A stretch of DNA of 64,000 nucleotides from Variovorax paradoxus (lineage in GTDB: Bacteria; Pseudomonadota; Gammaproteobacteria; Burkholderiales; Burkholderiaceae_C), in the NCBI RefSeq assembly GCF_009498455.1, contig NZ_CP045644.1:1395001-1459000 (forward strand). Direction: 5' to 3'. The number at the start of each line of letters is the position of its first letter. Position 1 is the stretch's first letter. Under the pieces are notes generated by a model. It was not told where the DNA came from and made no database searches. It saw nothing but the letters and a program-made list of their open reading frames with translations. The position numbers were made by a program, and so were the translations under genes. Positions 26,009-35,470 of the stretch are shown here, piece by piece.

Positions 26009-26911
26009 ATGAACTTCGACATCGCGGTGATGCAGGTGTTCAACGGCGTGAGCCTGTTCACCATCCTGCTGCTCATGGCGCTCGGGCTGGCCATCGTGTT
26101 CGGCCTGATGGGCGTCATCAACATGGCGCACGGCGAGCTGATGGCGCTGGGCGCCTACATGACCTACCTGGCGGCGCGCTTCTTCGCGCACTTCGCGCCG
26201 GGTTTCATGGACCTGTACCTGTTCGCCGCGATTCCGTTCGCGTTCGCCGTGACCTTCGCGTTCGGCTATGTGCTGGAGCGGGGCTTCATCCGCTTCTTCT
26301 ACGACCGCCCGCTGGACACCCTGCTGGCCACCTGGGGCCTGAGCCTCATGCTGCAGCAGGCCTACCGCTCGATCTTTGGCGCGCAGGAAGTGAGCGTGCC
26401 GCTGGCCTCGTGGCTGGCGGGGGCATGGGAGCCCACGGCGGGCATCCAGCTGCCGCTGAACCGCATCTTCATCGTCGGGCTCACGGCCCTCGTCGCGGTC
26501 GGCGTGTACCTGCTGCTGTACCGCACGCCGTGGGGGCTGAAGGTGCGCGCGGTGACGCAGAACCGCGCCATCGCCGGTGCGGTGGGCATCGACACGCACC
26601 GCGTCGACGCGATGACCTTCGCGCTGGGCTCGGGCCTGGCGGGCATCGCGGGCGCGGTGTTCACGATGATCGGCTCGACCAACCCCGGCACGGGTCAGCT
26701 GTACATCGTCGACTCGTTCATCGTGGTGGTGTTCGGCGGCGTGCAAAGCCTCATCGGCACCGCGCTCTCGGGCTTTGCCATCGCGCAGTCGCAGACCTGG
26801 CTCGAGTACCTCATGAGCGGCTCGATGGCCAAGGCCACGATCCTGCTGCTGGTGATCGCGGTGCTGTACTTCCGGCCCAACGGCCTGTTCGCCACGCGAT
26901 CGAGGAGCTGA
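26009..26911 (+). CDS. Urea/amide ABC transporter permease (UrtB/FmdE-like)
   Basis: Inner-membrane permease of 300 residues with about eight helices. Family blocks include IVFGLMGVINMAHGELMALGAY near 30-50, the coupling loop VTQNRAIAGAVGIDTHRVD near 180 and VFGGVQSLIGT near 245. It lies five bases after the receptor gene and four before the second permease, in one operon. It forms the channel with the UrtC-like subunit. Confidence 0.88.
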   Translation: MNFDIAVMQVFNGVSLFTILLLMALGLAIVFGLMGVINMAHGELMALGAYMTYLAARFFAHFAPGFMDLYLFAAIPFAFAVTFAFGYVLERGFIRFFYDRPLDTLLATWGLSLMLQQAYRSIFGAQEVSVPLASWLAGAWEPTAGIQLPLNRIFIVGLTALVAVGVYLLLYRTPWGLKVRAVTQNRAIAGAVGIDTHRVDAMTFALGSGLAGIAGAVFTMIGSTNPGTGQLYIVDSFIVVVFGGVQSLIGTALSGFAIAQSQTWLEYLMSGSMAKATILLLVIAVLYFRPNGLFATRSRS

Positions 26912-26914
26912 CGC

Positions 26915-27967
26915 ATGCACGGTCTTTCTCCTCAACGCACACGCGACATCGGCGCGATGGTGGCCGTGCTGGTGCTGCTGGCCGTGGTGCTGCCGCTCAC
27001 GCTCGACCCGTTCCGCCTGAACCTCATCAGCAAGTACCTGGCCTTCGCGTTCGTCGCGGTGGGCGTGGTGCTCACCTGGGGCTACGGCGGCGTGCTGAGC
27101 CTGGGCCAGGGCATGTTCTTCGGCCTGGGCGGCTACATGATGGCGATGTTCCTCAAGCTCGAAGCCTCCGCACCCGAGCTGCCGGACTTCATGGTGTGGA
27201 GCAGCGTCGAGCAGCTGCCCGCGTGGTGGCAGCCCTTCCACTCGCTGGGCTGGACGGTGGTGGGCATCCTCGTGATTCCCGCCGTGCTGGCCTACGTGTT
27301 CTCGTACGCGATCTTCAAGCGGCGCGTGAGCGGCGTGTACTTCGCGATCGTCACGCTGTCGCTCGCGCTCACGCTCACCGTGGTGGTGGTGGGCCAGCAA
27401 GGCGACACGGGGGGTGCCAACGGCATCACCGATTTCCGCACGCTGCTGGGCTGGGACATCGCCACCGACGAGGCCAAGCGCACGATGTACTTCGTCGAGG
27501 TCGCGGCCATCGCGCTGGTGATGATGGTGTCGCTCGCCATCGTGCGCAGCCGCTTCGGCAAGCTGCTGATCGCCATCCGCGACAAGGAAGACCGCGTGCG
27601 CTTCAGCGGCTACAACACGGCGCACATGAAGGCCTTCGTCTTCGCAGTGGCAGCGGTGCTGTCGGCCATCGGCGGGGCGTTCTACAGCCTGCAGGTGGGG
27701 CTGATCGCGCCGGGCGTGATCGGCGTGGTGGCCTCGGTCGAGATGGTGATCTACGCCGCGGTCGGCGGGCGGCTGTCGATCCCGGGCGCAGTGATCGGCG
27801 CGCTGTTGATCGGCTTTCTCAAGTCGTACCTTTCGGAGACCTTTCCCGAAGGCTGGCTGTACTTCCTGGGCGCCGTGTTCATCCTCGTGGTGTGGGCGAT
27901 GCCGAACGGGCTTGCGGGCCTGGGCGAGAAGCTGATGCGCCGCCGTGGCACGGAGTTGGCGCCATGA
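26915..27967 (+). CDS. Urea/amide ABC transporter permease (UrtC/FmdF-like)
   Basis: Second permease, 350 residues, with about nine helices. It has the UrtC landmarks GVVLTWGYGGVLSLGQGMFF near 49-68, the long periplasmic loop around PDFMVWSSVEQLPAWWQPF typical of urea-type systems, and the coupling loop RDKEDRVRFSGYNTAHMK near 225-242. The stop overlaps the next start (ATGA). Confidence 0.88.
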   Translation: MHGLSPQRTRDIGAMVAVLVLLAVVLPLTLDPFRLNLISKYLAFAFVAVGVVLTWGYGGVLSLGQGMFFGLGGYMMAMFLKLEASAPELPDFMVWSSVEQLPAWWQPFHSLGWTVVGILVIPAVLAYVFSYAIFKRRVSGVYFAIVTLSLALTLTVVVVGQQGDTGGANGITDFRTLLGWDIATDEAKRTMYFVEVAAIALVMMVSLAIVRSRFGKLLIAIRDKEDRVRFSGYNTAHMKAFVFAVAAVLSAIGGAFYSLQVGLIAPGVIGVVASVEMVIYAAVGGRLSIPGAVIGALLIGFLKSYLSETFPEGWLYFLGAVFILVVWAMPNGLAGLGEKLMRRRGTELAP

Positions 27968-28764
27968 ACGCGACGATGACGATGCCCAACGGCGGGCTGC
28001 CTCAGGCTGCTTCGGCCGTGCCGCCGTCGAACGAACAGATCCTGCGCATCGAAGACCTCACCGTGTCCTTCGACGGCTTCAAGGCCGTGGACGGGCTCAG
28101 CCTCTCGGTCGAGCGCAACGAGCTGCGCGTGATCATCGGCCCGAACGGCGCAGGCAAGACCACGCTGCTCGACATGGTGTGCGGCAAGACCAAGCCGAGC
28201 GCGGGCCGCGTGCTGTTCAACGGCCAGGACCTCGGCCGCCTGAACGAGTACGAGATCGTGCGCGCCGGCGTGGGCCGCAAGTTCCAGACGCCCTCGGTGT
28301 ACGAAGACCTCACGGTGCTGGAGAACTTCGAGATTTCGCTGCCGCGCATGCACGGCCTGCTGCAGTCGCTGACCTTTCGCCGCACGCCCGCCGTGCGCGA
28401 GCGCATCGACGCGATGGCCGAGCAGGTCTTCCTGAGCGAGCGCCTCGGCCATCGCGCCGGGCAGCTCAGCCACGGGCAGAAGCAGTGGCTCGAGATCGGG
28501 ATGCTTCTGATGCAGGAGCCCGAGCTGCTGCTGCTCGACGAGCCCGTGGCCGGCATGAGCCCGCGCGAGCGCGAGCAGACGGGCGACCTGCTGCGGCGCA
28601 TCTCGGCCGGCAAGTCGGTGGTCGTCATCGAGCACGACATGGACTTCGTCAAGCGCATCGCGCACCGCGTCACGGTGCTGCACCAGGGCAAGTTGCTGAG
28701 CGAAGGCACAGCCGCCGAAGTGCAGGCCGACCCGCGCGTGATCGACGTGTACCTCGGCCATTGA
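27964..28764 (+). CDS. Urea/amide ABC transporter ATPase (UrtD-like)
   Basis: ATPase of 266 residues. Walker A GPNGAGKT lies near 59-66, the signature LSHGQKQWLEIG is the characteristic UrtD variant, Walker B is LLLLDEP, and VVIEHDMDFV carries the switch histidine. The N-terminal extension (about 25 residues, Pro/Ala-rich) precedes the core domain. It overlaps the UrtC-like gene by four bases. Confidence 0.89.
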   Translation: MNATMTMPNGGLPQAASAVPPSNEQILRIEDLTVSFDGFKAVDGLSLSVERNELRVIIGPNGAGKTTLLDMVCGKTKPSAGRVLFNGQDLGRLNEYEIVRAGVGRKFQTPSVYEDLTVLENFEISLPRMHGLLQSLTFRRTPAVRERIDAMAEQVFLSERLGHRAGQLSHGQKQWLEIGMLLMQEPELLLLDEPVAGMSPREREQTGDLLRRISAGKSVVVIEHDMDFVKRIAHRVTVLHQGKLLSEGTAAEVQADPRVIDVYLGH

Positions 28765-28781
28765 ACGAAGGAGAAATTCAC

Positions 28782-29471
28782 ATGCTCGAAGTCTCCGAAC
28801 TCAACGTGGCGTACGGCGAATCGCACGTCATCCGCGATGTGTCGCTGCGCGTCGCGCCCGACGAAGCGGTCGCCATCATGGGCCGCAACGGCATGGGCAA
28901 GACGACCTTGCTGAAGTCGCTCATCGGCTTGCTGCCCGCGCGCGGCGGCCACATCCGCCTGGGCGGCGCCGAGCTCACGAAGCTGCCCAGCTACCAGCGT
29001 GTGGCGCAGGGCCTGGCCTTCGTGCCGCAGGGGCGTATGGTGTTTCCGTTCCTCACGGTGGAGCAGAACATCCTCGCGGGTGCCGCGAGGTCGGGCCACC
29101 GCACGGTGCCCGACTACCTCTACACCTTCTTCCCCGTGCTCAAGGACATGAAGCAGCGCAAGGCCGGCAACCTCTCGGGCGGCCAGCAGCAGATGCTGGC
29201 GATTGCGCGCGCGCTCATCTCGGAGCCGAAGGTGCTGATCCTCGACGAACCCACCGAGGGCATCCAGCCTTCGATCATCAAGGAGATCGCGCAGACGCTG
29301 AACGTGCTGCGCGCCGAACGCGGCTTCGCCGTCGTGGTGTCGGAGCAGGTGCTGAGCTTCGCACTCGACCTGGCCGACCGCTTTCTCGTCATCGACCGCG
29401 GCCGCATCGTGCACGACGAAGCACGCGCGAGCCTTGACCAAGACAAGGTCCGATCCTTTCTGACCGTGTAG
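28782..29471 (+). CDS. Urea/amide ABC transporter ATPase (UrtE-like)
   Basis: ATPase of 229 residues with Walker A GRNGMGKT (about 36-43), signature LSGGQQQML, Walker B VLILDEP followed by TEGIQPS (a hallmark of UrtE), and VVSEQVL where the switch histidine is usually replaced by Gln. It is the last transporter subunit; a 43-base gap leads to amiE with no terminator, so the amidase is in the same transcript. Shine-Dalgarno AAGGAGAAA precedes the ATG. Confidence 0.89.
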   Translation: MLEVSELNVAYGESHVIRDVSLRVAPDEAVAIMGRNGMGKTTLLKSLIGLLPARGGHIRLGGAELTKLPSYQRVAQGLAFVPQGRMVFPFLTVEQNILAGAARSGHRTVPDYLYTFFPVLKDMKQRKAGNLSGGQQQMLAIARALISEPKVLILDEPTEGIQPSIIKEIAQTLNVLRAERGFAVVVSEQVLSFALDLADRFLVIDRGRIVHDEARASLDQDKVRSFLTV

Positions 29472-29514
29472 CCCTTCCTCTTTTTTCCTTCAACCACCCT
29501 TCAGGAGCAGCGTC

Positions 29515-30552
29515 ATGAGACATGGTGATATTTCGAGCAGCAACGATTGCGTCGGCGTCGCGGTCGTCAACTACAAGATGCCCCGCCTTCACACCAAGGC
29601 CGAGGTGCTGGACAACGCACGCAAGATCGGCGAGATGCTGGTCGGCATGAAGCGCGGCCTGCCGGGCATGGACCTGGTGATCTTTCCCGAGTACTCCACG
29701 CACGGGATCATGTACGACGCCAAGGAGATGTACGACACCGCGTCGGCCATCCCCGGCGAGGAGACCGCGATCTTCGCGGACGCGTGCCGCCGCGCCAACG
29801 TGTGGGGCGTGTTCTCGCTCACCGGCGAACGCCACGAGGAGCACCCGAACAAGGCGCCCTACAACACGCTGATCCTCATGAACAACCAGGGCGAGATCGT
29901 CCAGAAGTACCGCAAGATCATGCCGTGGGTGCCCATCGAGGGCTGGTACCCGGGCGACTGCACGTATGTGAGCGAAGGCCCCAAGGGCATGAAGATGAGC
30001 CTCATCATCTGCGACGACGGCAACTACCCCGAGATCTGGCGCGACTGCGCGATGCGCGGCGCTGAGCTCATCATCCGCTGCCAGGGCTACATGTACCCGG
30101 CCAAGGAACAGCAGATCCTGGTGTCCAAGGCCATGGCCTTCATGAACAACACCTACGTGGCCGTGGCCAACGCGGCCGGCTTCGACGGCGTGTACTCGTA
30201 CTTCGGCCACTCCGCGCTCATCGGCTTCGACGGCCGCACGCTCGGCGAATGCGGCGAGGAAGAGATGGGCATCAACTACGCCGAACTCTCGATGAGCCTC
30301 ATCCGCGATGCGCGCAAGAACGGCCAGTCGCAGAACCACCTGTTCAAGCTCGTGCACCGCGGCTACACCGGCACCATCAACTCGGGCGACGGCGACAAGG
30401 GCGTGGCGGCCTGCCCCTACAACTTCTACACGCAGTGGATCAACGACCCCGAAGGCACGCGGGAGATGGTGGAGTCGTTCACGCGCACCACGGTCGGCAC
30501 GCCCGAGTGCCCGATCGAGGGCATTCCGAACGAGCCGGCGAAGCATCGCTGA
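29515..30552 (+). CDS. amiE: Aliphatic amidase
   Basis: Hydrolyses short-chain aliphatic amides to the carboxylic acid and ammonia in the cytoplasm. The protein has 345 residues, close to Pseudomonas aeruginosa AmiE, and shares the N-terminus [11 protein letters not shown]. The nitrilase-fold catalytic residues are at the same numbers as in AmiE: E59 (FPEY), K134 (KYRK) and C166 (IICDDGN). It lies directly downstream of the amide importer and upstream, in the same direction, of amiC and amiR. Formamidase AmiF is related, but the start and active-site context fit AmiE better. Confidence 0.94.
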   Translation: MRHGDISSSNDCVGVAVVNYKMPRLHTKAEVLDNARKIGEMLVGMKRGLPGMDLVIFPEYSTHGIMYDAKEMYDTASAIPGEETAIFADACRRANVWGVFSLTGERHEEHPNKAPYNTLILMNNQGEIVQKYRKIMPWVPIEGWYPGDCTYVSEGPKGMKMSLIICDDGNYPEIWRDCAMRGAELIIRCQGYMYPAKEQQILVSKAMAFMNNTYVAVANAAGFDGVYSYFGHSALIGFDGRTLGECGEEEMGINYAELSMSLIRDARKNGQSQNHLFKLVHRGYTGTINSGDGDKGVAACPYNFYTQWINDPEGTREMVESFTRTTVGTPECPIEGIPNEPAKHR

Positions 30553-30596
30553 GCGACCGCACCCCGCCCCTTCAACGCAAGAAAAAGAGGTATGCC

Positions 30597-31910
30597 ATGA
30601 GTCAGACGCATGTCGACGACACGGTACTCGGCGACGAGTACGAGCACGACCCGGTGCCGCTCTCGAAGCGGCGCAGCACCTTCTCGGTCTCGATGGTGTG
30701 GCTCGGGTTCCCGATGATCATCACGGGGGCCATGACCGGCTCCATCCTGGTGGCGGGCATGGGCTTCCGGTCCGCGCTGCTCGCGATGGTCGTGGGCAAC
30801 CTGCTGATGTTCGCGTATGTCGGGGCGCTCGGCGCGCTGGGCACGGCGCGCGGCCACAACTTCGCGCTGCTGGCCAGTGCCAGCTTCGGCAAGAAGGGCT
30901 ACGTGTTCGCGTCGGGCCTGCTGTCGACCTTGCTGCTGGGCTGGTACGCGGTGCAGACCGGCATCACGGGCAACCTGATGCACACGGCCTTCAAGTTCGA
31001 CTACCTGACGATGACGATCGCGGCCGGCGTGCTGTACCTGGGCATCACCTTCGTCGGCATTCGCGGCCTGCACTGGATCGGCATGGTGTCGGTGCCGCTG
31101 TTCGTGGTGCTGGGAGGCTGGGTCGCACTGCATTCGGCCGGCGCTGCGGGGTGGGACAAGGTGCTCTCGTACGCCGGCACGCAGCCCGCGCTGCCGATGT
31201 CCTTCGGCATCGGGCTGACCATCGTGGTGGCGCTGTTCATCGACGCGGGCACGGTCACGGCCGACTTCAACCGCTGGGCCGCCGACCGCAAGAGCTCGCT
31301 CATCGCCACGGCCTGCGCCTTTCCCGTTGCCAACCTCGTTGCGATGCTGGTCGGCGGTGTCATGACGGCCGCACTGGCGCTGCCGCAACCGCAGCCCTTC
31401 GGCCTGGACAACATGTTCGGCTACCTGCTCGCGCAGAACGCGCCATGGCTGGCCGTGGTGGCCTTCGTGTTCCTGCTGTGCAACCTGGGCTCGGTGTGTG
31501 CGCACTGCCTCTACAACTCGGCCGTGGGCTGGTCGCGCATCGGCAACGGGCGCATGCGCGTGTTCGCCGTGGCGCTCGCCGCGGTGGGCATCGTGATTGC
31601 CGCAGCCAACGTGTGGGCGCTGTTCATTCCGTGGCTGTCGCTGCTCGGCATCCTGGTGCCGCCCATCGGCGCCGTGCTGATCGCCGACCTGTACTTCGTG
31701 CGGCCCGGCGCCGCCATCGGTGCCGACTGGCGCCCGCGCGCCTTCATCGCCTGGGGCGTGGGCTCGCTGGTGGCCTACGCCACGGAGACGATGGCGCCGC
31801 AGCTGTCGACGGCGGTGGCGGCCTTCATCGCGGCAGGCGTCTGCTACTTCGTGCTGCACATCGGCAGCGCAGCGCCGGTGGCGGCAACCGCGCCTTCCAT
31901 CAAGAACTGA
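30597..31910 (+). CDS. NCS1-family permease (cytosine/purine/allantoin type)
   Basis: Secondary transporter of 437 residues with about twelve hydrophobic helices. NCS1 landmarks are a charged N-terminus followed by VSMVWLGFPMIITGAMTGS, the segment ADFNRWAADRKSS between later helices, and a C-terminal hydrophobic run. Substrates of the family are nucleobases, allantoin, hydantoins or thiamine-related compounds coupled to Na+ or H+. Here, following amiE by 44 bases, it might import an amide-bearing nucleobase or hydantoin-like compound; this is speculative. ATG at 30597 follows GAAAAAGAGG. Confidence 0.83.
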   Translation: MSQTHVDDTVLGDEYEHDPVPLSKRRSTFSVSMVWLGFPMIITGAMTGSILVAGMGFRSALLAMVVGNLLMFAYVGALGALGTARGHNFALLASASFGKKGYVFASGLLSTLLLGWYAVQTGITGNLMHTAFKFDYLTMTIAAGVLYLGITFVGIRGLHWIGMVSVPLFVVLGGWVALHSAGAAGWDKVLSYAGTQPALPMSFGIGLTIVVALFIDAGTVTADFNRWAADRKSSLIATACAFPVANLVAMLVGGVMTAALALPQPQPFGLDNMFGYLLAQNAPWLAVVAFVFLLCNLGSVCAHCLYNSAVGWSRIGNGRMRVFAVALAAVGIVIAAANVWALFIPWLSLLGILVPPIGAVLIADLYFVRPGAAIGADWRPRAFIAWGVGSLVAYATETMAPQLSTAVAAFIAAGVCYFVLHIGSAAPVAATAPSIKN

Positions 31911-31936
31911 ACACCTCCTTCGAAAGCGATCACCCC

Positions 31937-32947
31937 ATGGACTACGACATCTTCGACCTCGGCGACGTGCCCCTGCAGCGGGGCGCGACGCTGCGCAACG
32001 CGAAGCTCGCCTACAAGACCTACGGCAAGCTCAACGCCGACAAGAGCAACGTGATCGTCTACCCGACCTGGTACTCGGGCCAGCATTACGACAACGAATG
32101 GCTGATCGGTCCGGGCATGGCGCTGGACCCCGAGAAGTACTTCATCATCGTGCCGAACATGCTGGGCAACGGCCTCTCCTCGTCGCCGAGCAACACGCCC
32201 GAGCCGTACAACCTGTCGCGCTTTCCGGACATCACGCTCTACGACAACGTCACGCTGCAGCACCGGCTGGTGACGGAAAAATTCGGCATCGAACGCATCG
32301 CACTGGTGGTCGGCTGGTCGATGGGTGCGCAGCAGACCAACCAGTGGGGCAGCCTCTACCCCGACATGGTGAAACGCATCGCGCCCTTCTGCGGCTCGGC
32401 GAAGACGGCACCGCACAACATCGTGTTTCTCGAAGGCGTGAAGGCTGCGCTCCAGGCCGACGCCGCATGGAACGGCGGCTGGTACACCACGCCACCGAGC
32501 AAGGGCTTGCGCGCGGTAGGCCGCGTGTACGCGGGCTGGGGTTTGTCGCAGCCCTTCTACATGCAGGAACTGTGGCGCGAGCTGGGCTTCAGCTCGCTCG
32601 AGGACTTCCTGGTCGGCTACTGGGAAGGCTTCTTCCTGCAGAAGGACGCGAACAACCTGCTCGCGATGCTGTGGTCGTGGCAGCACGGCGACATCAGCGA
32701 CAACCCGGTGTTCAAGGGCGACATCAAGAAAGCACTGGGCGCCATCCAGGCGCGCGCGATCGTGATGCCGGCCGAGCGCGACCTGTACTTTCCCGTGGCC
32801 GACAACGAATGGGAGGTGTCGCACATGCCGAACGCCGAGTGCCGCCCGATCCCGGGCGTGTGGGGCCACTTCGCGGGCGGCGGCAGCAGCCCGGTCGACA
32901 CCCGCTTCATCGACGACGCTCTCAAGGAACTGCTCGCCACGCCATGA
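31937..32947 (+). CDS. Alpha/beta hydrolase of the homoserine-acetyltransferase (MetX-like) family
   Basis: Cytosolic 336-residue protein with a complete alpha/beta-hydrolase triad: nucleophile S128 in GWSMG, D282 in AERDLYFP and H311 in WGHFAGG. The family contains homoserine O-acetyltransferases and hydrolases of unknown substrate. The N-terminus (FDLGDVPLQRGATLRNAKLAYKTYGKL) is of the type annotated as alpha/beta hydrolase rather than MetX, and a methionine role is unlikely in this operon. It might act on an ester or amide related to the imported compound. The gene overlaps the ATPase gene by four bases. Confidence 0.78.
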   Translation: MDYDIFDLGDVPLQRGATLRNAKLAYKTYGKLNADKSNVIVYPTWYSGQHYDNEWLIGPGMALDPEKYFIIVPNMLGNGLSSSPSNTPEPYNLSRFPDITLYDNVTLQHRLVTEKFGIERIALVVGWSMGAQQTNQWGSLYPDMVKRIAPFCGSAKTAPHNIVFLEGVKAALQADAAWNGGWYTTPPSKGLRAVGRVYAGWGLSQPFYMQELWRELGFSSLEDFLVGYWEGFFLQKDANNLLAMLWSWQHGDISDNPVFKGDIKKALGAIQARAIVMPAERDLYFPVADNEWEVSHMPNAECRPIPGVWGHFAGGGSSPVDTRFIDDALKELLATP

Positions 32948-33762
32948 ACGCCCCCGTCCACGACCCGCTCGCCAGCTACCGCATCGAGACTGAGCCCTTC
33001 TACCGGCCCGCCGGAAATGAAGTGGCGCTCTATGAACACGCCTATCGCCATCGCATGCCGCTGATCCTGAAAGGGCCGACCGGCTGCGGCAAGACGCGCT
33101 TCGTGGAGCACATGGCGTGGTCGCTCGGGCGGCCGCTGGTCACGCTCGCGTGCAACGAGGACATGACGGCCTCGGACCTCGTGGGGCGCTACCTGCTCGA
33201 CGCGAACGGCACGGCTTGGCACGACGGGCCGCTGACGCTCGCGGTGCGCCACGGCGGCATCTGCTACCTCGACGAGGTGGTCGAGGCGCGGCAGGACACC
33301 ACGGTGGTGATTCATCCGCTGACCGACGCGCGCCGCATCCTGCCGCTCGACAAGAAGGGCGAGCTGGTGCACGCGCACCCCGACTTTCAGCTCGTGGTGT
33401 CGTACAACCCCGGCTACCAGAGCAGCGCGAAGGACATGAAGCCGTCGACGCGCCAGCGCTTCGCGGCGCTGGAGTTCGACTACCCCGACGGCGCGCTCGA
33501 AGCGGAGATCGTTTCGCACGAAGCCGGCATTGAACCTGCGCTCGCCGCGAAGCTCGTGGCCATCGCGCATTGCTCGCGCGAGCTCAAGCACCGCGGGCTC
33601 GACGAGGGCGTGTCGACGCGCATGCTGATCTACGCGGGCGTGCTGATCCGCGACGGCGTGTCGCCGCGCGACAGCTGCGACATGACGATGACGCGCGCGC
33701 TCACCGACGACCCCGACATGGCCAGTGCGCTGCAGGGCTTTGTCGAGGCGCAGTTCGGATGA
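32944..33762 (+). CDS. MoxR/CbbQ/NorQ-type AAA+ ATPase
   Basis: AAA+ ATPase of 272 residues. Walker A GPTGCGKT is at 44-51, Walker B with D110-E111 (CYLDEV), sensor region SYNPGYQSS and the C-terminal CbbQ-type extension follow. Such proteins pair with a VWA protein (CbbO, NorD) to activate or remodel an enzyme, for example Rubisco with CbbQ/CbbO. The VWA partner is encoded next, with overlapping start. The Pseudomonas ami operon also encodes an ATPase, AmiB; whether this gene is its counterpart needs alignment. A role in maturing the amidase or an operon product is inferred. Confidence 0.86.
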   Translation: MNAPVHDPLASYRIETEPFYRPAGNEVALYEHAYRHRMPLILKGPTGCGKTRFVEHMAWSLGRPLVTLACNEDMTASDLVGRYLLDANGTAWHDGPLTLAVRHGGICYLDEVVEARQDTTVVIHPLTDARRILPLDKKGELVHAHPDFQLVVSYNPGYQSSAKDMKPSTRQRFAALEFDYPDGALEAEIVSHEAGIEPALAAKLVAIAHCSRELKHRGLDEGVSTRMLIYAGVLIRDGVSPRDSCDMTMTRALTDDPDMASALQGFVEAQFG

Positions 33763-35396
33763 ACGACGGGCACGGCGCCCTCTCGTTGCTGGCCCGCGGG
33801 CTGGCCGGCCTCGATGTCGACGTGCAGCCGCTGGCCGGAGCACGCGCTGTGCTCACGGGCCGCCGGCTGCTGTTGCCCGAGGGCGACGAGGCCGTCGTGC
33901 GCCTGCACCGGGCGATGGTGGCGCATGCGGTCGCGCACCTGCGCTACTCGACGCCCGCGCGGCCGGCGCGCACGCTCAAGCCGATGGGCATCGCCGTCGT
34001 CTCGGCCCTCGAAGATGCGCGCGTCGAGCGGCTGCTGTGCCGCGACTTTCCCGGCCTGCACGGCTGGTTCGTCGCCGCGCTGCCGCCCGCGCCCGATCCG
34101 CTGGACCTGCGCTTTGCCGCACTGGTCGCGCGCATGGACCGCATGCTGCTGCGCGCCGACACGACGGACGACAACCACTGGGTGAACAAGGCGCGCCGCC
34201 TGTTCGACGAGACCGTCGCCCGCGCGGGGCTGGAAGACTGCGACGCCTTCCGCGCCGTCGCCTCGATCCTCGCCAACGACCTCGGCCAGATGCGCGTGCG
34301 CTTCGAGCCGCAGGACTACGCCGTGCCCGCGCCCTGGCGCGACGACAACAGCTACCTGTGGGATTTCGGCGAGACCGAGACACCGCCCGACGAAGCGATC
34401 GCGCTGCAGCAGACCGGCGCGCGGCCACCGCCACCGCCGGAGGCACCGAGCGAGAGCAACGACGCGCCCCCCGAAGGCGACGCCGACATGGAGCTCGGCC
34501 GCAACACCTATCCCGAATGGGACCGCACGCAGGAGCGCCTGCGCCCCGACTGGTGCACGGTGATCGAGAAACTGCCCGCGTGGCAGGGCCTGGGGGCGGC
34601 GGGCACTTCGGGAGCGGCGGGCCATGAGCGCATCGTGCCGCTCGCCCTGCCCCGCGCGCGCCACCTCGATCGCACGCACCGCCTGCGCCGGCAGTGGGAA
34701 GGCGACGACATTGACCTCAATGCGGCCATCGAAGTGCTGGTCGATCGCCGCCTGCGCCTGCGGCCCGATGCGCGGCTGTTCATGCGCCTAGGCAAGGGCC
34801 CGCGCCCATCGAGCGTGTTGGTGCTGCTCGACCTGTCGGAATCGGCCAACGATGCGGGCCACGGCGATGGTGCTGTTTCACTGCTCGACCTGGAAAAACA
34901 GGCCGCGCTGCTGCTCGCCGCTTCGAACGCGCGCGGCATCGACCGGCTTGCCATCCACGGCTTCTCGTCGAACACGCGCGCCGAGGTGTATTACTACCGC
35001 CTGCTCGAATTCGGTCAGCCGCTCGCTGCGCCCTCGCGCGCCATGATCGGCGCGGTGCGCGGGCGCTACTCGACGCGCATGGGCGCCGCGCTGCGCCATG
35101 CGGCATCGCACCTGCAGGCCGAGCCGGCGGGGCCGCGCGCGATCCTGCTGGTGACCGACGGTGCGCCGTCGGACATCGACGTGCACGACCCGAAGTACCT
35201 CATCGAAGACGCCCGCCAGGCCGTGGCCGAGGCGCGCGATGCCGGCGTGCGCAGCGCCTGCATCGCGGTAGACGGCGCGGCCGATGCGTATGTGCGGCGC
35301 ATCTTCGGCTGGCGCAACTATTGCATCGCCGACGATGCGCGCAGCCTGCCCGCACGGCTGGCCCGCATGAGCACGCGGCTGGCCGCCGCCCATTGA
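33759..35396 (+). CDS. VWA-domain protein, CbbO/NorD-like partner of the AAA+ ATPase
   Basis: 545 residues. The N-terminal half is helical and of unknown fold, the middle (about 220-250) is a Pro/Glu-rich linker, and the C-terminal von Willebrand A domain (about 350-540) has a MIDAS motif D358-L-S360-E-S362 and the later LLVTDGAPSD. This matches CbbO/NorD adaptor proteins that recruit the CbbQ/NorQ ring to a substrate. It overlaps the ATPase gene by four bases, so the two form a unit. The target enzyme is unknown. It is followed by the amiC leader. Confidence 0.84.
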   Translation: MNDGHGALSLLARGLAGLDVDVQPLAGARAVLTGRRLLLPEGDEAVVRLHRAMVAHAVAHLRYSTPARPARTLKPMGIAVVSALEDARVERLLCRDFPGLHGWFVAALPPAPDPLDLRFAALVARMDRMLLRADTTDDNHWVNKARRLFDETVARAGLEDCDAFRAVASILANDLGQMRVRFEPQDYAVPAPWRDDNSYLWDFGETETPPDEAIALQQTGARPPPPPEAPSESNDAPPEGDADMELGRNTYPEWDRTQERLRPDWCTVIEKLPAWQGLGAAGTSGAAGHERIVPLALPRARHLDRTHRLRRQWEGDDIDLNAAIEVLVDRRLRLRPDARLFMRLGKGPRPSSVLVLLDLSESANDAGHGDGAVSLLDLEKQAALLLAASNARGIDRLAIHGFSSNTRAEVYYYRLLEFGQPLAAPSRAMIGAVRGRYSTRMGAALRHAASHLQAEPAGPRAILLVTDGAPSDIDVHDPKYLIEDARQAVAEARDAGVRSACIAVDGAADAYVRRIFGWRNYCIADDARSLPARLARMSTRLAAAH

Positions 35397-35431
35397 CCGA
35401 ACGACGGAAGAAAGACACGGAGGAGCACACA

Positions 35432-35470
35432 ATGAGGGCCTACACATCCAGGAGACACCCCAGTGGCTGA
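35432..35470 (+). CDS. Possible 12-codon leader peptide overlapping the amiC start
   Basis: ATG at 35432 has a good Shine-Dalgarno (AGGAG at 35421-35425, six-base spacing) and encodes MRAYTSRRHPSG, ending TGA at 35468-35470, eight bases into amiC in another frame. It could couple amiC translation to a leader or be chance. The AGGAGA that serves amiC lies inside this frame. Confidence 0.35.
   Translation: MRAYTSRRHPSG

Noticed and set aside
31937-32947. Homoserine O-acetyltransferase (metX) as a firm name
   Set aside because: Triad and fold agree, but the operon context is amide use and MetX-specific residues were not verified.
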